Notes under the pieces: generated by a model
The model's input: only the letters and a program-made list of their open reading frames with translations
Database searches by the model: none
Told to the model about the DNA's origin: nothing
Made by a program: the position numbers and the translations under genes
Shown here: piece after piece, positions 27,142-36,430 of the stretch
Numbering within the stretch: the first letter of the stretch is position 1
Layout of the letters: the number at the start of each line of letters is the position of its first letter
From: Bradyrhizobium japonicum USDA 6
GTDB taxonomy: Bacteria > Pseudomonadota > Alphaproteobacteria > Rhizobiales > Xanthobacteraceae
Length of the DNA stretch: 64,000 nt
Reading direction: 5' to 3'
Assembly: GCF_000284375.1 (NCBI RefSeq)
Contig: NC_017249.1
Coordinates: 3,946,001 to 4,010,000 of the forward strand

Positions 27142-28599
27142 ATGAGCGAGACTTTCACAAGCGTGTCCCAGGAAGAAGCCGGCTTTCGTGAACGCACGCG
27201 ACTGTCGTTTGATCTCGATGCCGACATCTGCGTGATCGGGGCCGGGCTTGCCGGGCTCTCCATCGCGCTGGAGGCAGCCCGGCTCGGAGCCAGCGTCGCG
27301 GTGCTCGAGGGCCGCCATGTCGGCTGGAACGCCTCCGGAAACCAGCTCGGCACCGTGATGCCGGGCTTTGCGCTACCGCTGGCCGATTTGATCGAGCGCA
27401 TCGGCTTCGAGGACGCGCGCGAATTGTGGACGCTGGCGAAGGAGGGCGCCGAGTTCGTCCGGGCCAACGCCACCGAAGAGAACATGCCCGGCATTGGCCC
27501 GAGCGATGGCGTGCTGGAGGTCTCCAACGTCGATGCCGGCGACCGGCTGATCAGCCGGTTGCAGATGCTCGACGAGGATTTCGACACGGAGGTCGAGGGC
27601 TGGCAGGTGGATCGCGTCCGCGAGGTGCTCAAGACCGACCGTTACTTCCACGGCGTCTATTATCCCCGGGCGTTCCAGCTCGACGGCCGCAAATATGTGC
27701 ACGGCCTCGCAGCGCTGGCGCGGCGAGCGGGAGCGCGCATCTTCGAGGAGACGCCGGTCGTCAGCATCGATCATTCCGGCATCCGCAAGCGCATCGTCAC
27801 GCCCTCGGCGCGGCTGCGCGCCACCCACATCGTGCTCGCCGGCAACATCCACCTCGGCGCGCCCTTGAGGCGCCTGTCGGAGACGCTGCTGCCGGTCTGG
27901 CGCTATGCCGGGATTACCGCGCCGCTCGGCGAGCGCGTGCACGAGATCGTGGCGTTCAAGGGATCGGTGATGGATTCCGACGGGGTCGACCATTTCCGTG
28001 TCGTCGACGGCGACCGCCTGATGTGGGAAAGCCCCGAGACCACCTGGGCCGCGCGTCCGCAGCGCTTCGCGGGCGCGGTCAGGCGGCGGATCAGATCGAT
28101 TTTCCCCGAGTTCGGCGATGTCGAGATTACCGACATGTTCGGCGGTGCCACCGGCCAGACCGTGCACGGCATGCCGCAGATCGGCCAGTTGCGCAAAGGC
28201 CTGTGGGTGGCGAGCGGGTTCGGCCGCCAGGGCATGAACACCTCGGCCATGGCCGGGCAGCTGATCGCGCGCAGCATTTTGTGGGGCGACGACCGCTGGA
28301 AGCTGTTCTCGCCATTCGAGCTGGTCTGGGCAGGCGGCACGACCGGACGGGTCGCGGGCCAATTGGTGGGAGTTTGGGGCAGGGCGAGTTCCGCCGCCGC
28401 AGGCTCGCTCGCCCGCTACCGCGAGCGAGCCCGCGTCAAGGACCGGGAGCGCGAGGCGCGGCTGGCCGAAGCCAACCGGGCCGCCGGTACCGGTCCTCGC
28501 CGTCCGCCGCCCGGCGTCCGGCCGCGGCCGGCCCCTCCGCCGAAACCTGCGGCTGAGGGCATGGAACCGGCTTCGCACGAGGACATCGTCTCGCAATAA
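27142..28599 (+). CDS. FAD-dependent oxidoreductase (DAO family)
   Basis: 485 residues. After ~27 residues comes the dinucleotide-binding 'ICVIGAGLAGLSIALEAARLG' in its GxGxxG form, then the 'GWNASGNQLGTVMPG' segment typical of the glycine/D-amino-acid oxidase family. The C-terminal FAD motif is 'LWVASGFGRQGMNTSAMAG'. This pattern resembles gamma-glutamylputrescine oxidases. The last ~70 residues form a Pro/Arg/Ala-rich tail not usual in the family. The likely reaction is oxidation of an amine or amino acid; the substrate is unknown, and no polyamine genes lie nearby. Confidence 0.85.
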   Translation: MSETFTSVSQEEAGFRERTRLSFDLDADICVIGAGLAGLSIALEAARLGASVAVLEGRHVGWNASGNQLGTVMPGFALPLADLIERIGFEDARELWTLAKEGAEFVRANATEENMPGIGPSDGVLEVSNVDAGDRLISRLQMLDEDFDTEVEGWQVDRVREVLKTDRYFHGVYYPRAFQLDGRKYVHGLAALARRAGARIFEETPVVSIDHSGIRKRIVTPSARLRATHIVLAGNIHLGAPLRRLSETLLPVWRYAGITAPLGERVHEIVAFKGSVMDSDGVDHFRVVDGDRLMWESPETTWAARPQRFAGAVRRRIRSIFPEFGDVEITDMFGGATGQTVHGMPQIGQLRKGLWVASGFGRQGMNTSAMAGQLIARSILWGDDRWKLFSPFELVWAGGTTGRVAGQLVGVWGRASSAAAGSLARYRERARVKDREREARLAEANRAAGTGPRRPPPGVRPRPAPPPKPAAEGMEPASHEDIVSQ

Positions 28600-28685
28600 G
28601 TTGAGAAAAACCGCGCCCGGACGTGTAACGTCGGCCGTTAGAGCCCGTATCTCAGGGCGTGGACTCCCCGCGCACGGAGAATGAG

Positions 28686-29198
28686 ATGTTTGATCGCCGC
28701 ATCCTGCTGACGACTGTTGCCGGCCTGTTCGGCCTTTCGGCCTTCCGCTGGCTGAGAGGAACGCCTGCCGAGGCTGGAGAGAAGGCCACGCAAAAATTCG
28801 AGATCGAGAAGACCGACGCCGAGTGGCGCGCCCAGCTCACGCCGCAGCAATATGAAATCCTCCGCAGGGAGGGCACCGAGAGGCCGGGCTCCAGCCCGCT
28901 GCTCAAGGAGCACCGCAAGGGCATCTTCGCCTGCGCCGGCTGCGACCTGCCGTTGTTCTCGTCCGAGACCAAGTTCGAGAGCGGCACGGGTTGGCCGAGC
29001 TTCTATCAGCCGATCGAAGGCAATGTCGGCAAGACCGAGGACCGCACCTTCGGCATGGTGCGCACCGAAGTGCATTGCCGGCGTTGCGGCGGCCATCTCG
29101 GCCACGTCTTCGACGACGGTCCGAAGCCGACCGGATTGCGCTATTGCATCGACGGTTTCGGGCTGGTCTTCCATCCGGCCGCTGCCTCGGCCACGTAG
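28686..29198 (+). CDS. msrB: Methionine-R-sulfoxide reductase B, exported
   Basis: 170 residues from the ATG at 28686 (GGAG upstream). A Tat-like signal, '[19 protein letters not shown]', precedes the MsrB domain (~45-165). Two zinc CxxC pairs ('CAGC' and 'CRRC'), 'GTGWPSF', '[11 protein letters not shown]' and the catalytic Cys in 'RYCIDG' (usually RYCINS) are visible. The enzyme reduces methionine-R-sulfoxide in proteins; the signal suggests a periplasmic role, as in some other alphaproteobacteria. Monocistronic. Confidence 0.92.
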   Translation: MFDRRILLTTVAGLFGLSAFRWLRGTPAEAGEKATQKFEIEKTDAEWRAQLTPQQYEILRREGTERPGSSPLLKEHRKGIFACAGCDLPLFSSETKFESGTGWPSFYQPIEGNVGKTEDRTFGMVRTEVHCRRCGGHLGHVFDDGPKPTGLRYCIDGFGLVFHPAAASAT

Positions 29199-29211
29199 GT
29201 CTCGCTGGAGT

Positions 29212-29314
29212 CATTCCGGAGCGATGCGTGAGAATCGAATCCGGGATCTCGCGAATTCTCAGGTGCGCAATTGCGCACCTGAGTTCGGTCCCGCGGGCCG
29301 CCCCGGAATGACCC
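29212..29314. repeat. Intergenic inverted repeat
   Basis: GTCATTCCGG (29212-29221) pairs with CCGGAATGAC at 29303-29312, enclosing a perfect inner palindrome CAGGTGCGCAATTGCGCACC plus TG. It resembles the other hairpin repeats in the window and separates msrB from the flagellar island. Confidence 0.65.
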
Positions 29315-29410
29315 GATGCCCCGGCAATTGTTGCCGGCCCGGCAATTGTGCCCCGGTCATCGGACGGGGGCCTTCCCATTCAAGTCATTGATTTCCTGAG
29401 AATACCCGCA

Positions 29411-29427
29411 TTGGCATAGCCCTTGCG
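29411..29427 (+). promoter_or_regulatory. Sigma-54 (-24/-12) promoter of flgE-flgK-flgL
   Basis: TTGGCATAGCCCTTGCG matches TGGCAC-N5-TTGC, with GG and GC exactly 12 bases apart. It lies ~65 bases before flgE. In the Caulobacter-type flagellar hierarchy, hook genes are sigma-54/FlbD dependent. Confidence 0.7.
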
Positions 29428-29490
29428 ACTGTCTCTTCCGACTGCGGCCATGGTCGACCGGCCGCCGAGATCGGATCTGGAGACAAAGTT

Positions 29491-31767
29491 ATGGGTATCT
29501 TCGATGCAATGAACACCTCGGTGGGTGGCCTGCAGGCGCAGTCCTACGCGCTGCAGAACATTTCCGGCAACATCGCGAACTCATCCACCACCGGTTACAA
29601 GGGCATCGGCACCAGCTTCGTCGATCTCATTCCCGACGCCTCGGTGCCGAGCAAGCAGGTCGCGGGCGGCGTGACGGCCAACGCCAAGGCCACCATCACC
29701 ACGCAGGGCACGATCTCATCCTCCTCCGTCGCGACCAACATGGCGATCACCGGCGACGGCTTCTTCTCGATCCAGAAGGCGACTAGCGTCGTCGACAACT
29801 TGCCGCAGTTCAGCGGCGTCACCTACTACACCCGCCGCGGCGACTTCCAGCTCAATTCCAACGGCAATCTCGTCAATGGCGCCGGCTACTACCTGATGGG
29901 CGTCACGGTCGACCCCAAGACCGGCAACCCGACCGGCAATGTGGCGTCCGTCCTGAAATTCCAGAACAACTTCATCCCGGCACAGGCGACAACCTCGATC
30001 CAGTACGCCGCGAACCTGCCGAGCGTGCCGAACACGGCGGCGAGCTCGACCGCGGCGAGCGGCACGCTGCTGGCGGCCGGCGGCCTGAACCCGTCCGATT
30101 TCGCCGCCAACCCGCTGATCGTCGGCACGCCGCCGCCGCCCTATTCGAATGCGACGGTCTCCGGCGCAGCCGCCACCGGCAATCTGCGCTCGGCCTATAC
30201 GGCGACGACCGCGACTGGCTCGGTGGCGCTGCAGGACAACGCTTCGGCGGCGGCAACTGGCAGCACGTCTCTCGATGCCGGCCTGGGGACGCATCTCAAC
30301 ACCAGCCTTCTCACCAACCTGGCCGGCAAGTCGTTGACGGTCAACGGCCAGACAATCAACTTCGACAACACCGTCTCGGGCACTTCGACGGCTGCAGGCC
30401 CCCCTGTCGTCACCACGATTGGTCTGAAGTCGCCCACCAGCGCACTGATGTCGGATGTCCTCAGCGCGATCGCGTCAGGAGCCGGCGTCCCCACCACCAG
30501 TGTGACTCTGACCGCCAGCGGCAACATCCAGATCACGACCAGCACCACGGCCGACGTGACGATCGGCGGCACTGCGGCAGGATTGCTCGGCGTCAGCAGC
30601 GTGACGCGCGGCGGTAACGTGCTGTCCACCCCCGCGATTACGAGTGGTACACAGCTCGGCGGCACCGCGACGCCCGGCGGGCCGGAAGTGCTCTCGACGC
30701 CCTTCCAGGTCGGCAACACGATCCAGGTCAATGGCACGGGAGCCGCCAATACGATCACTTTCGTGGCCTCCGGTGCTGTCGCTCCGAACCAGATCAACAT
30801 CACTGACGACATCGCGACCTTGCTCCAGAGGATCGACACGCTCAGTGGTGCGAGCGGTTCTTCGATCAGCAACGGCGTGATCACCCTGAATACCGGTATC
30901 GCCAATCCCACCTTGACGGTGACCAGCAACAACTCCAGCGCCTTCGCCGCACTCGGCTTCACGTCGTCCATCTCCAAGAACCGTGGCGGTGGCGGCACGG
31001 CGGGCACCGGCGGCGTGATCGGCAACGACATCGCCACGTTCACCAAGGAATCGATCAGCGGCGGTGCGGTCACCGCCTACAACGCCGCGGGCACGCCGGT
31101 GAACCTGCAGCTGCGTTGGGCCAAGACCGACAGCGCCTCGCTGGGTACCGGCCATTCCGACACCTGGAACCTGTTCTACCAGACCGATCCGAATGCAACG
31201 GGCACGACGGTCGGCTGGGTCAACACCGGGCAGGCGTTCACCTTCGCCGCCGACGGCTCGCTGACCTCGCCGAGCGGATCGGGCATCACCATCAACAACG
31301 TCAGCGTCGGCGGCCAGTCGCTCGGCTCGGTCGCCTTCAACATGTCCTCGGGCGGGCTGACGCAATATGCCAGCACCAGCGGCGCGGTGACGATCAACAC
31401 CATCACGCAGAACGGCTACGCCGCCGGTCAGCTCCGCTCGGTTGCCGTCAACAACAGCGGCCTCGTGGTCGGCACCTTCTCCAACGGCCAGAACCTCAAC
31501 CTCGCACAGGTCTCGCTGTCGCACTTCAACGGCACCAATTACCTCAAGGCCCTCGACGGCGGCGCCTACGCGGCGACCGAACAGTCGGGCACAGCGATCG
31601 ACGGCGCGTCGGGCAGCATCAGCGGCTCGTCGCTGGAAGGCTCGAACACCGACATCGCCGACGAATTCACCAAGCTGATCGTGACCCAGCAGGCCTATTC
31701 GGCCAACACCAAGGTGATCACGACGGCGAATTCGATGGTGCAGGATCTCCTGAACGTGTTGCGCTGA
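29491..31767 (+). CDS. flgE: Flagellar hook protein
   Basis: 758 residues, much longer than enterobacterial FlgE (~400). The N-terminal rod-type motif 'NIANSSTTGYK' and the C-terminal 'EFTKLIVTQQAYSANTKVI' coiled-coil segment mark FlgE. The middle holds two copies of an ~85-90-residue Thr/Ser-rich module (30325-30600 and 30703-30960) that also occurs in FlgL and both flagellins of this cluster. It polymerises into the curved hook outside the cell. First gene of flgE-flgK-flgL, behind a -24/-12 promoter. Confidence 0.95.
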   Translation: MGIFDAMNTSVGGLQAQSYALQNISGNIANSSTTGYKGIGTSFVDLIPDASVPSKQVAGGVTANAKATITTQGTISSSSVATNMAITGDGFFSIQKATSVVDNLPQFSGVTYYTRRGDFQLNSNGNLVNGAGYYLMGVTVDPKTGNPTGNVASVLKFQNNFIPAQATTSIQYAANLPSVPNTAASSTAASGTLLAAGGLNPSDFAANPLIVGTPPPPYSNATVSGAAATGNLRSAYTATTATGSVALQDNASAAATGSTSLDAGLGTHLNTSLLTNLAGKSLTVNGQTINFDNTVSGTSTAAGPPVVTTIGLKSPTSALMSDVLSAIASGAGVPTTSVTLTASGNIQITTSTTADVTIGGTAAGLLGVSSVTRGGNVLSTPAITSGTQLGGTATPGGPEVLSTPFQVGNTIQVNGTGAANTITFVASGAVAPNQINITDDIATLLQRIDTLSGASGSSISNGVITLNTGIANPTLTVTSNNSSAFAALGFTSSISKNRGGGGTAGTGGVIGNDIATFTKESISGGAVTAYNAAGTPVNLQLRWAKTDSASLGTGHSDTWNLFYQTDPNATGTTVGWVNTGQAFTFAADGSLTSPSGSGITINNVSVGGQSLGSVAFNMSSGGLTQYASTSGAVTINTITQNGYAAGQLRSVAVNNSGLVVGTFSNGQNLNLAQVSLSHFNGTNYLKALDGGAYAATEQSGTAIDGASGSISGSSLEGSNTDIADEFTKLIVTQQAYSANTKVITTANSMVQDLLNVLR

Positions 31768-31801
31768 TCGGCGCGTGACGTAACCAAAGGCGGCCAGTGA
31801 T

Positions 31802-33685
31802 ATGGGTTTGAGTTCAGCCCTCGCCAGTGCGATGAGCGGTCTGCGTGCCAACCAGGCCGCGCTCTCGATCGTCTCCTCGAACGTCGCAAATTCGCAGACG
31901 CCGGGTTACGTCGTCCAGAGGCCGAACCAGATCGAGGTCACCACCGGCGATTTCGGCTCGACGGCGATGACGACCGGCGTCAGCCGGGAGCTCGACACCT
32001 TTGTGCAGAACCAGCTGCGCACCGAGACCGGCGGCAGCGGTTACGCCGACCAGATGGCCAACATCCTGAAGCAGCTTCAGAGTGTCTATGGCACGCCCGG
32101 CAACAGCGGCACGCTCGAAACCGCGCTGAACAATTTCACCACGGCGTTGCAGGCGCTGTCGACCAGCGCGGGCTCGTCGTCGGCGCAGACGGTTGCCCTC
32201 GGCGCGGCGCAGGCCCTGGCCCAGCAGCTCAACGTGACCACCAAGGGCATCCAGTCGCTGCGCTCCAATGTCGAGCAGGACCTCGGCACCTCGGCGCAGC
32301 AGGCCAACGCGGCGATGCAGCAGATCGCCGACATCAACACCAAGCTCCAGGGCCTGTCGGCCAACGATCCCTCGGCCGCGACGCTGATGGACCAACGCGA
32401 TCAGGCCATCAACACGCTGTCGAAATTCGTCGACGTGCGCGTCACCACCGACGGTTCGAACCAGGCCAACATCTACACCACGACCGGCGTCCAGCTGGTC
32501 GGCGCCGGGCTCGCCTCGCAATTCTCCTTTGCCTCTGCCGGCGCGCTGTCGGCGACCTCGCTCTACAACGCCGACCCGGCCAAGTCCGGCGTCGGCGCGC
32601 TCAACATCAAACTGCCGAACGGCTCGCAGGTCGACGTCGTCGCCAACAACGTGGTCTCGTCCGGCCGGATCGCGGCCGACCTGAAGCTGCGCGACCAGAC
32701 GCTGGTGCAGGCGCAGAACCAGATCGACCAGCTCGCAGCGACGATGTCGAGCGCGCTGTCGGACAAGACCACGGCCGGCAGCACGGTCTCGGGCCCGCCG
32801 GCCGGATTCGATCTCGACCTTGCCGGCGCCCAGCCGGGCAATACGGTCAACATCACCTACAAGGACACGGCGACCAACACCCAGCGCCAGATCACGCTCG
32901 TCAACGTGACCGACCCGGCGGCGCTGCCGCTCCAGAACGCCACCAATGCCAACCCGATGCGGGTGGGCGTCAATTTCTCCGGCGGCATGAGTGCGATCGC
33001 CGCTGCGCTCAACACCGCGCTCTCAGGTTCGCACCTGACGTTCTCCGCCGCTCCGTCGCCGGCGACGGCCACGACGCTGCGGGTGACCGATGACAATACC
33101 GGTCTTGCCAACGTCAATTCGGCCTCGACCACCAAGACGATCTCGTCGCTGACCTCGGGCAGCCCGCAGCTGGCGGTGTTCACCGACGGCGGGCAGGCGC
33201 TCTACACCGGTGCGATCACCGCCTCGGGCTCGCAGATAACCGGCCTTGCCGGGCGCATCGCCGTGAATACGCAGCTAGTCAGCGATCCCACGCGGCTGTC
33301 AGTCTACAACACCTCGCCGGTGACGCCCGCCGGCGATACCACGCGCTCGGACTATCTCTATTCGCAGCTCACCAATGCGGTGTTTTCCTATTCGCCGACG
33401 ACCGGCCTCGGCTCGGCGAACCAGCCCTTCACCGGCAGCGTCTCGAACTACCTGCAGCAGTTCCTCAGCATCCAGGCCAACGCCTCGACCCAGGCCACCC
33501 AGCTCCAGCAGGGCCAGAGCGTCGTGGTCTCGACGCTCCAGGCGAAGTTCGACTCGACCTCCAGCGTCAATCTGGACTCGGAGATGTCGAACCTGATCCA
33601 GCTCCAGAATGCCTATGCCGCCAACGCTCACGTGATGTCGGTGGTGCAGAGCATGATGAACACGTTGATCCAGGCTCAAGTGTAA
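31802..33685 (+). CDS. flgK: Flagellar hook-associated protein 1
   Basis: 627 residues. N-terminus 'LSIVSSNVANSQTPGYV' and C-terminus 'LIQLQNAYAANAHVMSVVQSMM' (rod/hook family ends) identify FlgK. It forms the first junction ring between hook and filament. The middle contains a Thr-rich insertion with 'GNTVNITYKD...SAIAAALNTALSG', distantly like the repeated module of the neighbouring axial proteins. It starts 34 bases after flgE with GGCCAGTGAT upstream and is co-transcribed. Confidence 0.94.
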   Translation: MGLSSALASAMSGLRANQAALSIVSSNVANSQTPGYVVQRPNQIEVTTGDFGSTAMTTGVSRELDTFVQNQLRTETGGSGYADQMANILKQLQSVYGTPGNSGTLETALNNFTTALQALSTSAGSSSAQTVALGAAQALAQQLNVTTKGIQSLRSNVEQDLGTSAQQANAAMQQIADINTKLQGLSANDPSAATLMDQRDQAINTLSKFVDVRVTTDGSNQANIYTTTGVQLVGAGLASQFSFASAGALSATSLYNADPAKSGVGALNIKLPNGSQVDVVANNVVSSGRIAADLKLRDQTLVQAQNQIDQLAATMSSALSDKTTAGSTVSGPPAGFDLDLAGAQPGNTVNITYKDTATNTQRQITLVNVTDPAALPLQNATNANPMRVGVNFSGGMSAIAAALNTALSGSHLTFSAAPSPATATTLRVTDDNTGLANVNSASTTKTISSLTSGSPQLAVFTDGGQALYTGAITASGSQITGLAGRIAVNTQLVSDPTRLSVYNTSPVTPAGDTTRSDYLYSQLTNAVFSYSPTTGLGSANQPFTGSVSNYLQQFLSIQANASTQATQLQQGQSVVVSTLQAKFDSTSSVNLDSEMSNLIQLQNAYAANAHVMSVVQSMMNTLIQAQV

Positions 33686-33706
33686 CAAGTAACAGGGTTC
33701 TGAAAG

Positions 33707-35575
33707 ATGTCGATCAGCAGCATCAACTACTCCTCGTCGGTTCTCGGCGCGCAGATCCGCAACATCAATCAGCAGCTCACCGACCTGTCGACGCAGCTCG
33801 CGACCGGCAAGCTGTCGCAGAACTATTCCGGGATGGGCACGAACGAGGGCTTTGCGATCGCCGGGCGCTCGCAGCTCTCCAACATCGCCGCCTATACCGA
33901 CACGATCACGAACGTGAACGTGAACATCAACCTCGCCAATACCGCGCTCCAGTCGCTCACGACGATCCGCAACACGGTGCAGACCGGCTCCGCGAGCACC
34001 GCGCAGGATCTCAACGTCAACGGACAGACCGTCGCGCAGAACACGGCCGCATCGCAGTTCGGCTCGATGGTCGGCGTTCTCAACACGCAGTCGGGCAACC
34101 GTTATCTGTTCTCCGGGACGGCGTTCAACACGCAGTCGGTTGCCAATGCCGGCGACATCATCAACGGCACGACCACGCAGGCGGGCTTCAAGACCGTCAT
34201 GGCGGAACGCCAGGCTGCCGACCTCGGTGCCAACGGCATGGGACGGCTGCTGCAGACGCAGCCGACGCCGAGCTCGGTGAGGGTGTCCGAGGACGTCGCC
34301 GGATCGCCGTTCGGAATGAAGATCGCGGCGGTGTCCTCGACGCTGACGGGTGCGACGGTCACCGGTCCGAGCGGCTCGCCGGTGTCGTTCTCGGTCGATC
34401 TCAACGGCCTCAACCCGAACGACGGCGACAAGCTGAGCGTCCAGTTCACGCTGCCGGACGGCTCGACCGAGCAGATCGTCTTGACCGCCTCGACTGCCAC
34501 GCCGACGCCGGCCGGCAGCTTCGCGATCGATACCACCACCCCTGCCAACACCGCCACCAACCTCAACGCCGCGCTGAACACCGCGATCACGAAGCTCGCC
34601 AACACTTCGCTGGTGGCGGCATCCGCCGTCACCGCAGGCGACAACTTCTTCAACACCGCGAGCTCGGCGATTGGCAGTGCCAAGACCAGCCAGGCGGCAA
34701 CACCGATAACGGGGGCGACCGCTCTGTCCGGCACGGCCCCCTCGGACTCGATCTCGCCGGGCTTCGCCGCCGGTGACACCATCACCGTGAACGGCACCAC
34801 GCTGACCTTCGTCAATTCGGGCGCGACCGGCAACCAGCTCAATGTCGGCGACAGCATCCAGACGCTGATGAGCAAGATCGACCAGATCACGGGCACGTCG
34901 AAGCCTTCGACCGTGCATGGCGGCTCGATCACGATCAACACGGACGACGCGGCGAGCCTCAGCATCACGACCTCGAACTCGGGCGCACTCAACGCGCTCG
35001 GCTTCGGCTCGACGCAGGTCACCGCGACGCAGCCGCCGCTGCGCGTCGGCTCGTCGCCGGCGAGCTCCGCGACGACGCTGGTCAACGGCTCGGCCAACAC
35101 CGTGAAATGGTACCAGGGCAATGATGGCCCCGGCTCGCCGCGCTCGACCGCAGTGGCGCGGGTCGACGATTCCGTGACGGTGCAGTATGGCGCGCAGGCC
35201 GACGAGGACGCGATCCGCCAGCAATTGCAGGCGATTGCTGTGTTCGGGACGTTCTCGACCTCGCCGACCAGCCAGTATGCGGGCGGGCAGGTCTCTGCGC
35301 TGAGCCTGCGGGTGACACAGTCGCTGACGAAGCAGCCCGGCCAGCAGCACATCGAGGACATCCAGACGGACCTCGCGATGGCCCAGAACACGATGAAGGA
35401 CGCCAGCACGCGCCAGACCCAGGCCAAGGCGCAGCTCCAGTCCATCATCGACCAGGCGGAATCGGCCTCGCCGGACCAGGTGGCGAGCGAGATCCTGTCG
35501 CTCCAGAACGCGCTTCAGGCGTCCTACCAGGTCACCTCGAACCTCGCGCAACTCTCGCTCGTCAAGTTCCTGTAA
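33707..35575 (+). CDS. flgL: Flagellar hook-associated protein 3
   Basis: 622 residues, about twice E. coli FlgL. The ends are flagellin-like ('RNINQQLTDLSTQLATGKL' and 'LQASYQVTSNLAQLSLVKFL'), as in FlgL. The middle has long beta-rich insertions, including a module at 34763-35005 homologous to those in FlgE and the flagellins. It makes the second junction layer between hook and filament. It follows flgK by 21 bases and ends the flgEKL operon. Confidence 0.92.
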   Translation: MSISSINYSSSVLGAQIRNINQQLTDLSTQLATGKLSQNYSGMGTNEGFAIAGRSQLSNIAAYTDTITNVNVNINLANTALQSLTTIRNTVQTGSASTAQDLNVNGQTVAQNTAASQFGSMVGVLNTQSGNRYLFSGTAFNTQSVANAGDIINGTTTQAGFKTVMAERQAADLGANGMGRLLQTQPTPSSVRVSEDVAGSPFGMKIAAVSSTLTGATVTGPSGSPVSFSVDLNGLNPNDGDKLSVQFTLPDGSTEQIVLTASTATPTPAGSFAIDTTTPANTATNLNAALNTAITKLANTSLVAASAVTAGDNFFNTASSAIGSAKTSQAATPITGATALSGTAPSDSISPGFAAGDTITVNGTTLTFVNSGATGNQLNVGDSIQTLMSKIDQITGTSKPSTVHGGSITINTDDAASLSITTSNSGALNALGFGSTQVTATQPPLRVGSSPASSATTLVNGSANTVKWYQGNDGPGSPRSTAVARVDDSVTVQYGAQADEDAIRQQLQAIAVFGTFSTSPTSQYAGGQVSALSLRVTQSLTKQPGQQHIEDIQTDLAMAQNTMKDASTRQTQAKAQLQSIIDQAESASPDQVASEILSLQNALQASYQVTSNLAQLSLVKFL

Positions 35576-35582
35576 CGGCGCA

Positions 35583-35601
35583 TTAAGACGCCGTTAACCA
35601 T
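35583..35601 (+). promoter_or_regulatory. CtrA-type box before the glycosyltransferase-PLP-ATP-grasp operon
   Basis: TTAAGACGCCGTTAACCAT is a perfect TTAA-N7-TTAA, with the second quartet also forming the TTAACCAT half-site. It lies 47 bases before the first gene of the four-gene operon. The same GCCGTTAACCAT string is present before fliX/flgI. Confidence 0.65.
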
Positions 35602-35647
35602 GCCTCTTTACCTTTTGGTGAGGAGTTAAGCGGGGCGGGGGCCGTCG

Positions 35648-36430
35648 ATGTCGGACAAGATGCAACTGGTGGTGGCCACGCCATGCTTCGGCCGGCAGGT
35701 GTCGACCATCTACGCGAGTTCGGTCTTCGCGCTCCAGCGCGCCGTGCACGGCGTGCCCAATCTCGAGCTCAAGGTGCTCCTGCGCGACGGCGACGCCCTG
35801 ATCACGCGCGCGCGGGCCAATCTGGTCGCGATGTTCCTGGATGATCCCAAGGCGACGCATTTCCTGTTCATCGATGCCGATATCGGCTTCAAGCCGGAGC
35901 AGGTGTTCCGGCTAATCGAATGCGGCGCGGACGTCGTCGCCGGCTGCTATCCGATCAAGCAGGTCAACTGGGACAAGGCCAGGCGCGCGATCCAGTCCGG
36001 CCAAGCCGACGTGCCTGCCGCCTCGCTCGACTACGTGCTCGAGATCGAGGATCCCGACCACATCGTGGTGGTCAACGGTTTTACCCGCGTGCGCTACGCC
36101 GGCACCGGCTTCCTGATGATCCGCCGCCACGTGCTGGAGGCGATGTGCCGCCATCCCAACTATGCGGCCTTGCAATTCTTCCGCGAGCATTCGCACGACA
36201 CGCTGGCGGGGAGCCAGAACCGCTTCGCGCTGTTCGAATGCATGATCGATCCGGCGACCGGGACGTATCTCTCCGAGGACTTCGCCTTCTGCAAGCGCTG
36301 GACCGACATCGGCGGCGAGATCTGGGCCGACATCGAGAGCTCGCTGGATCACGTCGGCCCGTCGGTATTCCACGGCGACATCGCCTCGCAATTCGCAGCC
36401 GCGCCTGCGGCAGCTGCCGATGCCGCGTGA
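35648..36430 (+). CDS. GT-A-fold glycosyltransferase-like protein
   Basis: 260 residues. It opens 'MQLVVATPCFGRQVSTIY' and has 'ALITRARANLVAMFLDDP' followed by 'HFLFIDADIGFKPEQVFRL', a DxD-type metal/sugar-nucleotide motif (DAD) in the position expected for GT-A enzymes. 'DVVAGCYPIKQVNW' and a late 'YLSEDFAFCKRW' also fit this class. No signal peptide or membrane helix, so cytoplasmic. It is the first gene of a four-gene unit between flgL and flbT; flagellin or small-molecule glycosylation is a reasonable guess but unproven. Confidence 0.7.
   Translation: MSDKMQLVVATPCFGRQVSTIYASSVFALQRAVHGVPNLELKVLLRDGDALITRARANLVAMFLDDPKATHFLFIDADIGFKPEQVFRLIECGADVVAGCYPIKQVNWDKARRAIQSGQADVPAASLDYVLEIEDPDHIVVVNGFTRVRYAGTGFLMIRRHVLEAMCRHPNYAALQFFREHSHDTLAGSQNRFALFECMIDPATGTYLSEDFAFCKRWTDIGGEIWADIESSLDHVGPSVFHGDIASQFAAAPAAAADAA

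Noticed and set aside
33299..35551. 750-residue minus-strand ORF opposite flgL
   Set aside because: Composition (Arg, Gly, Val, Asp) is that of antisense high-GC coding DNA, while the plus strand encodes a clear FlgL.
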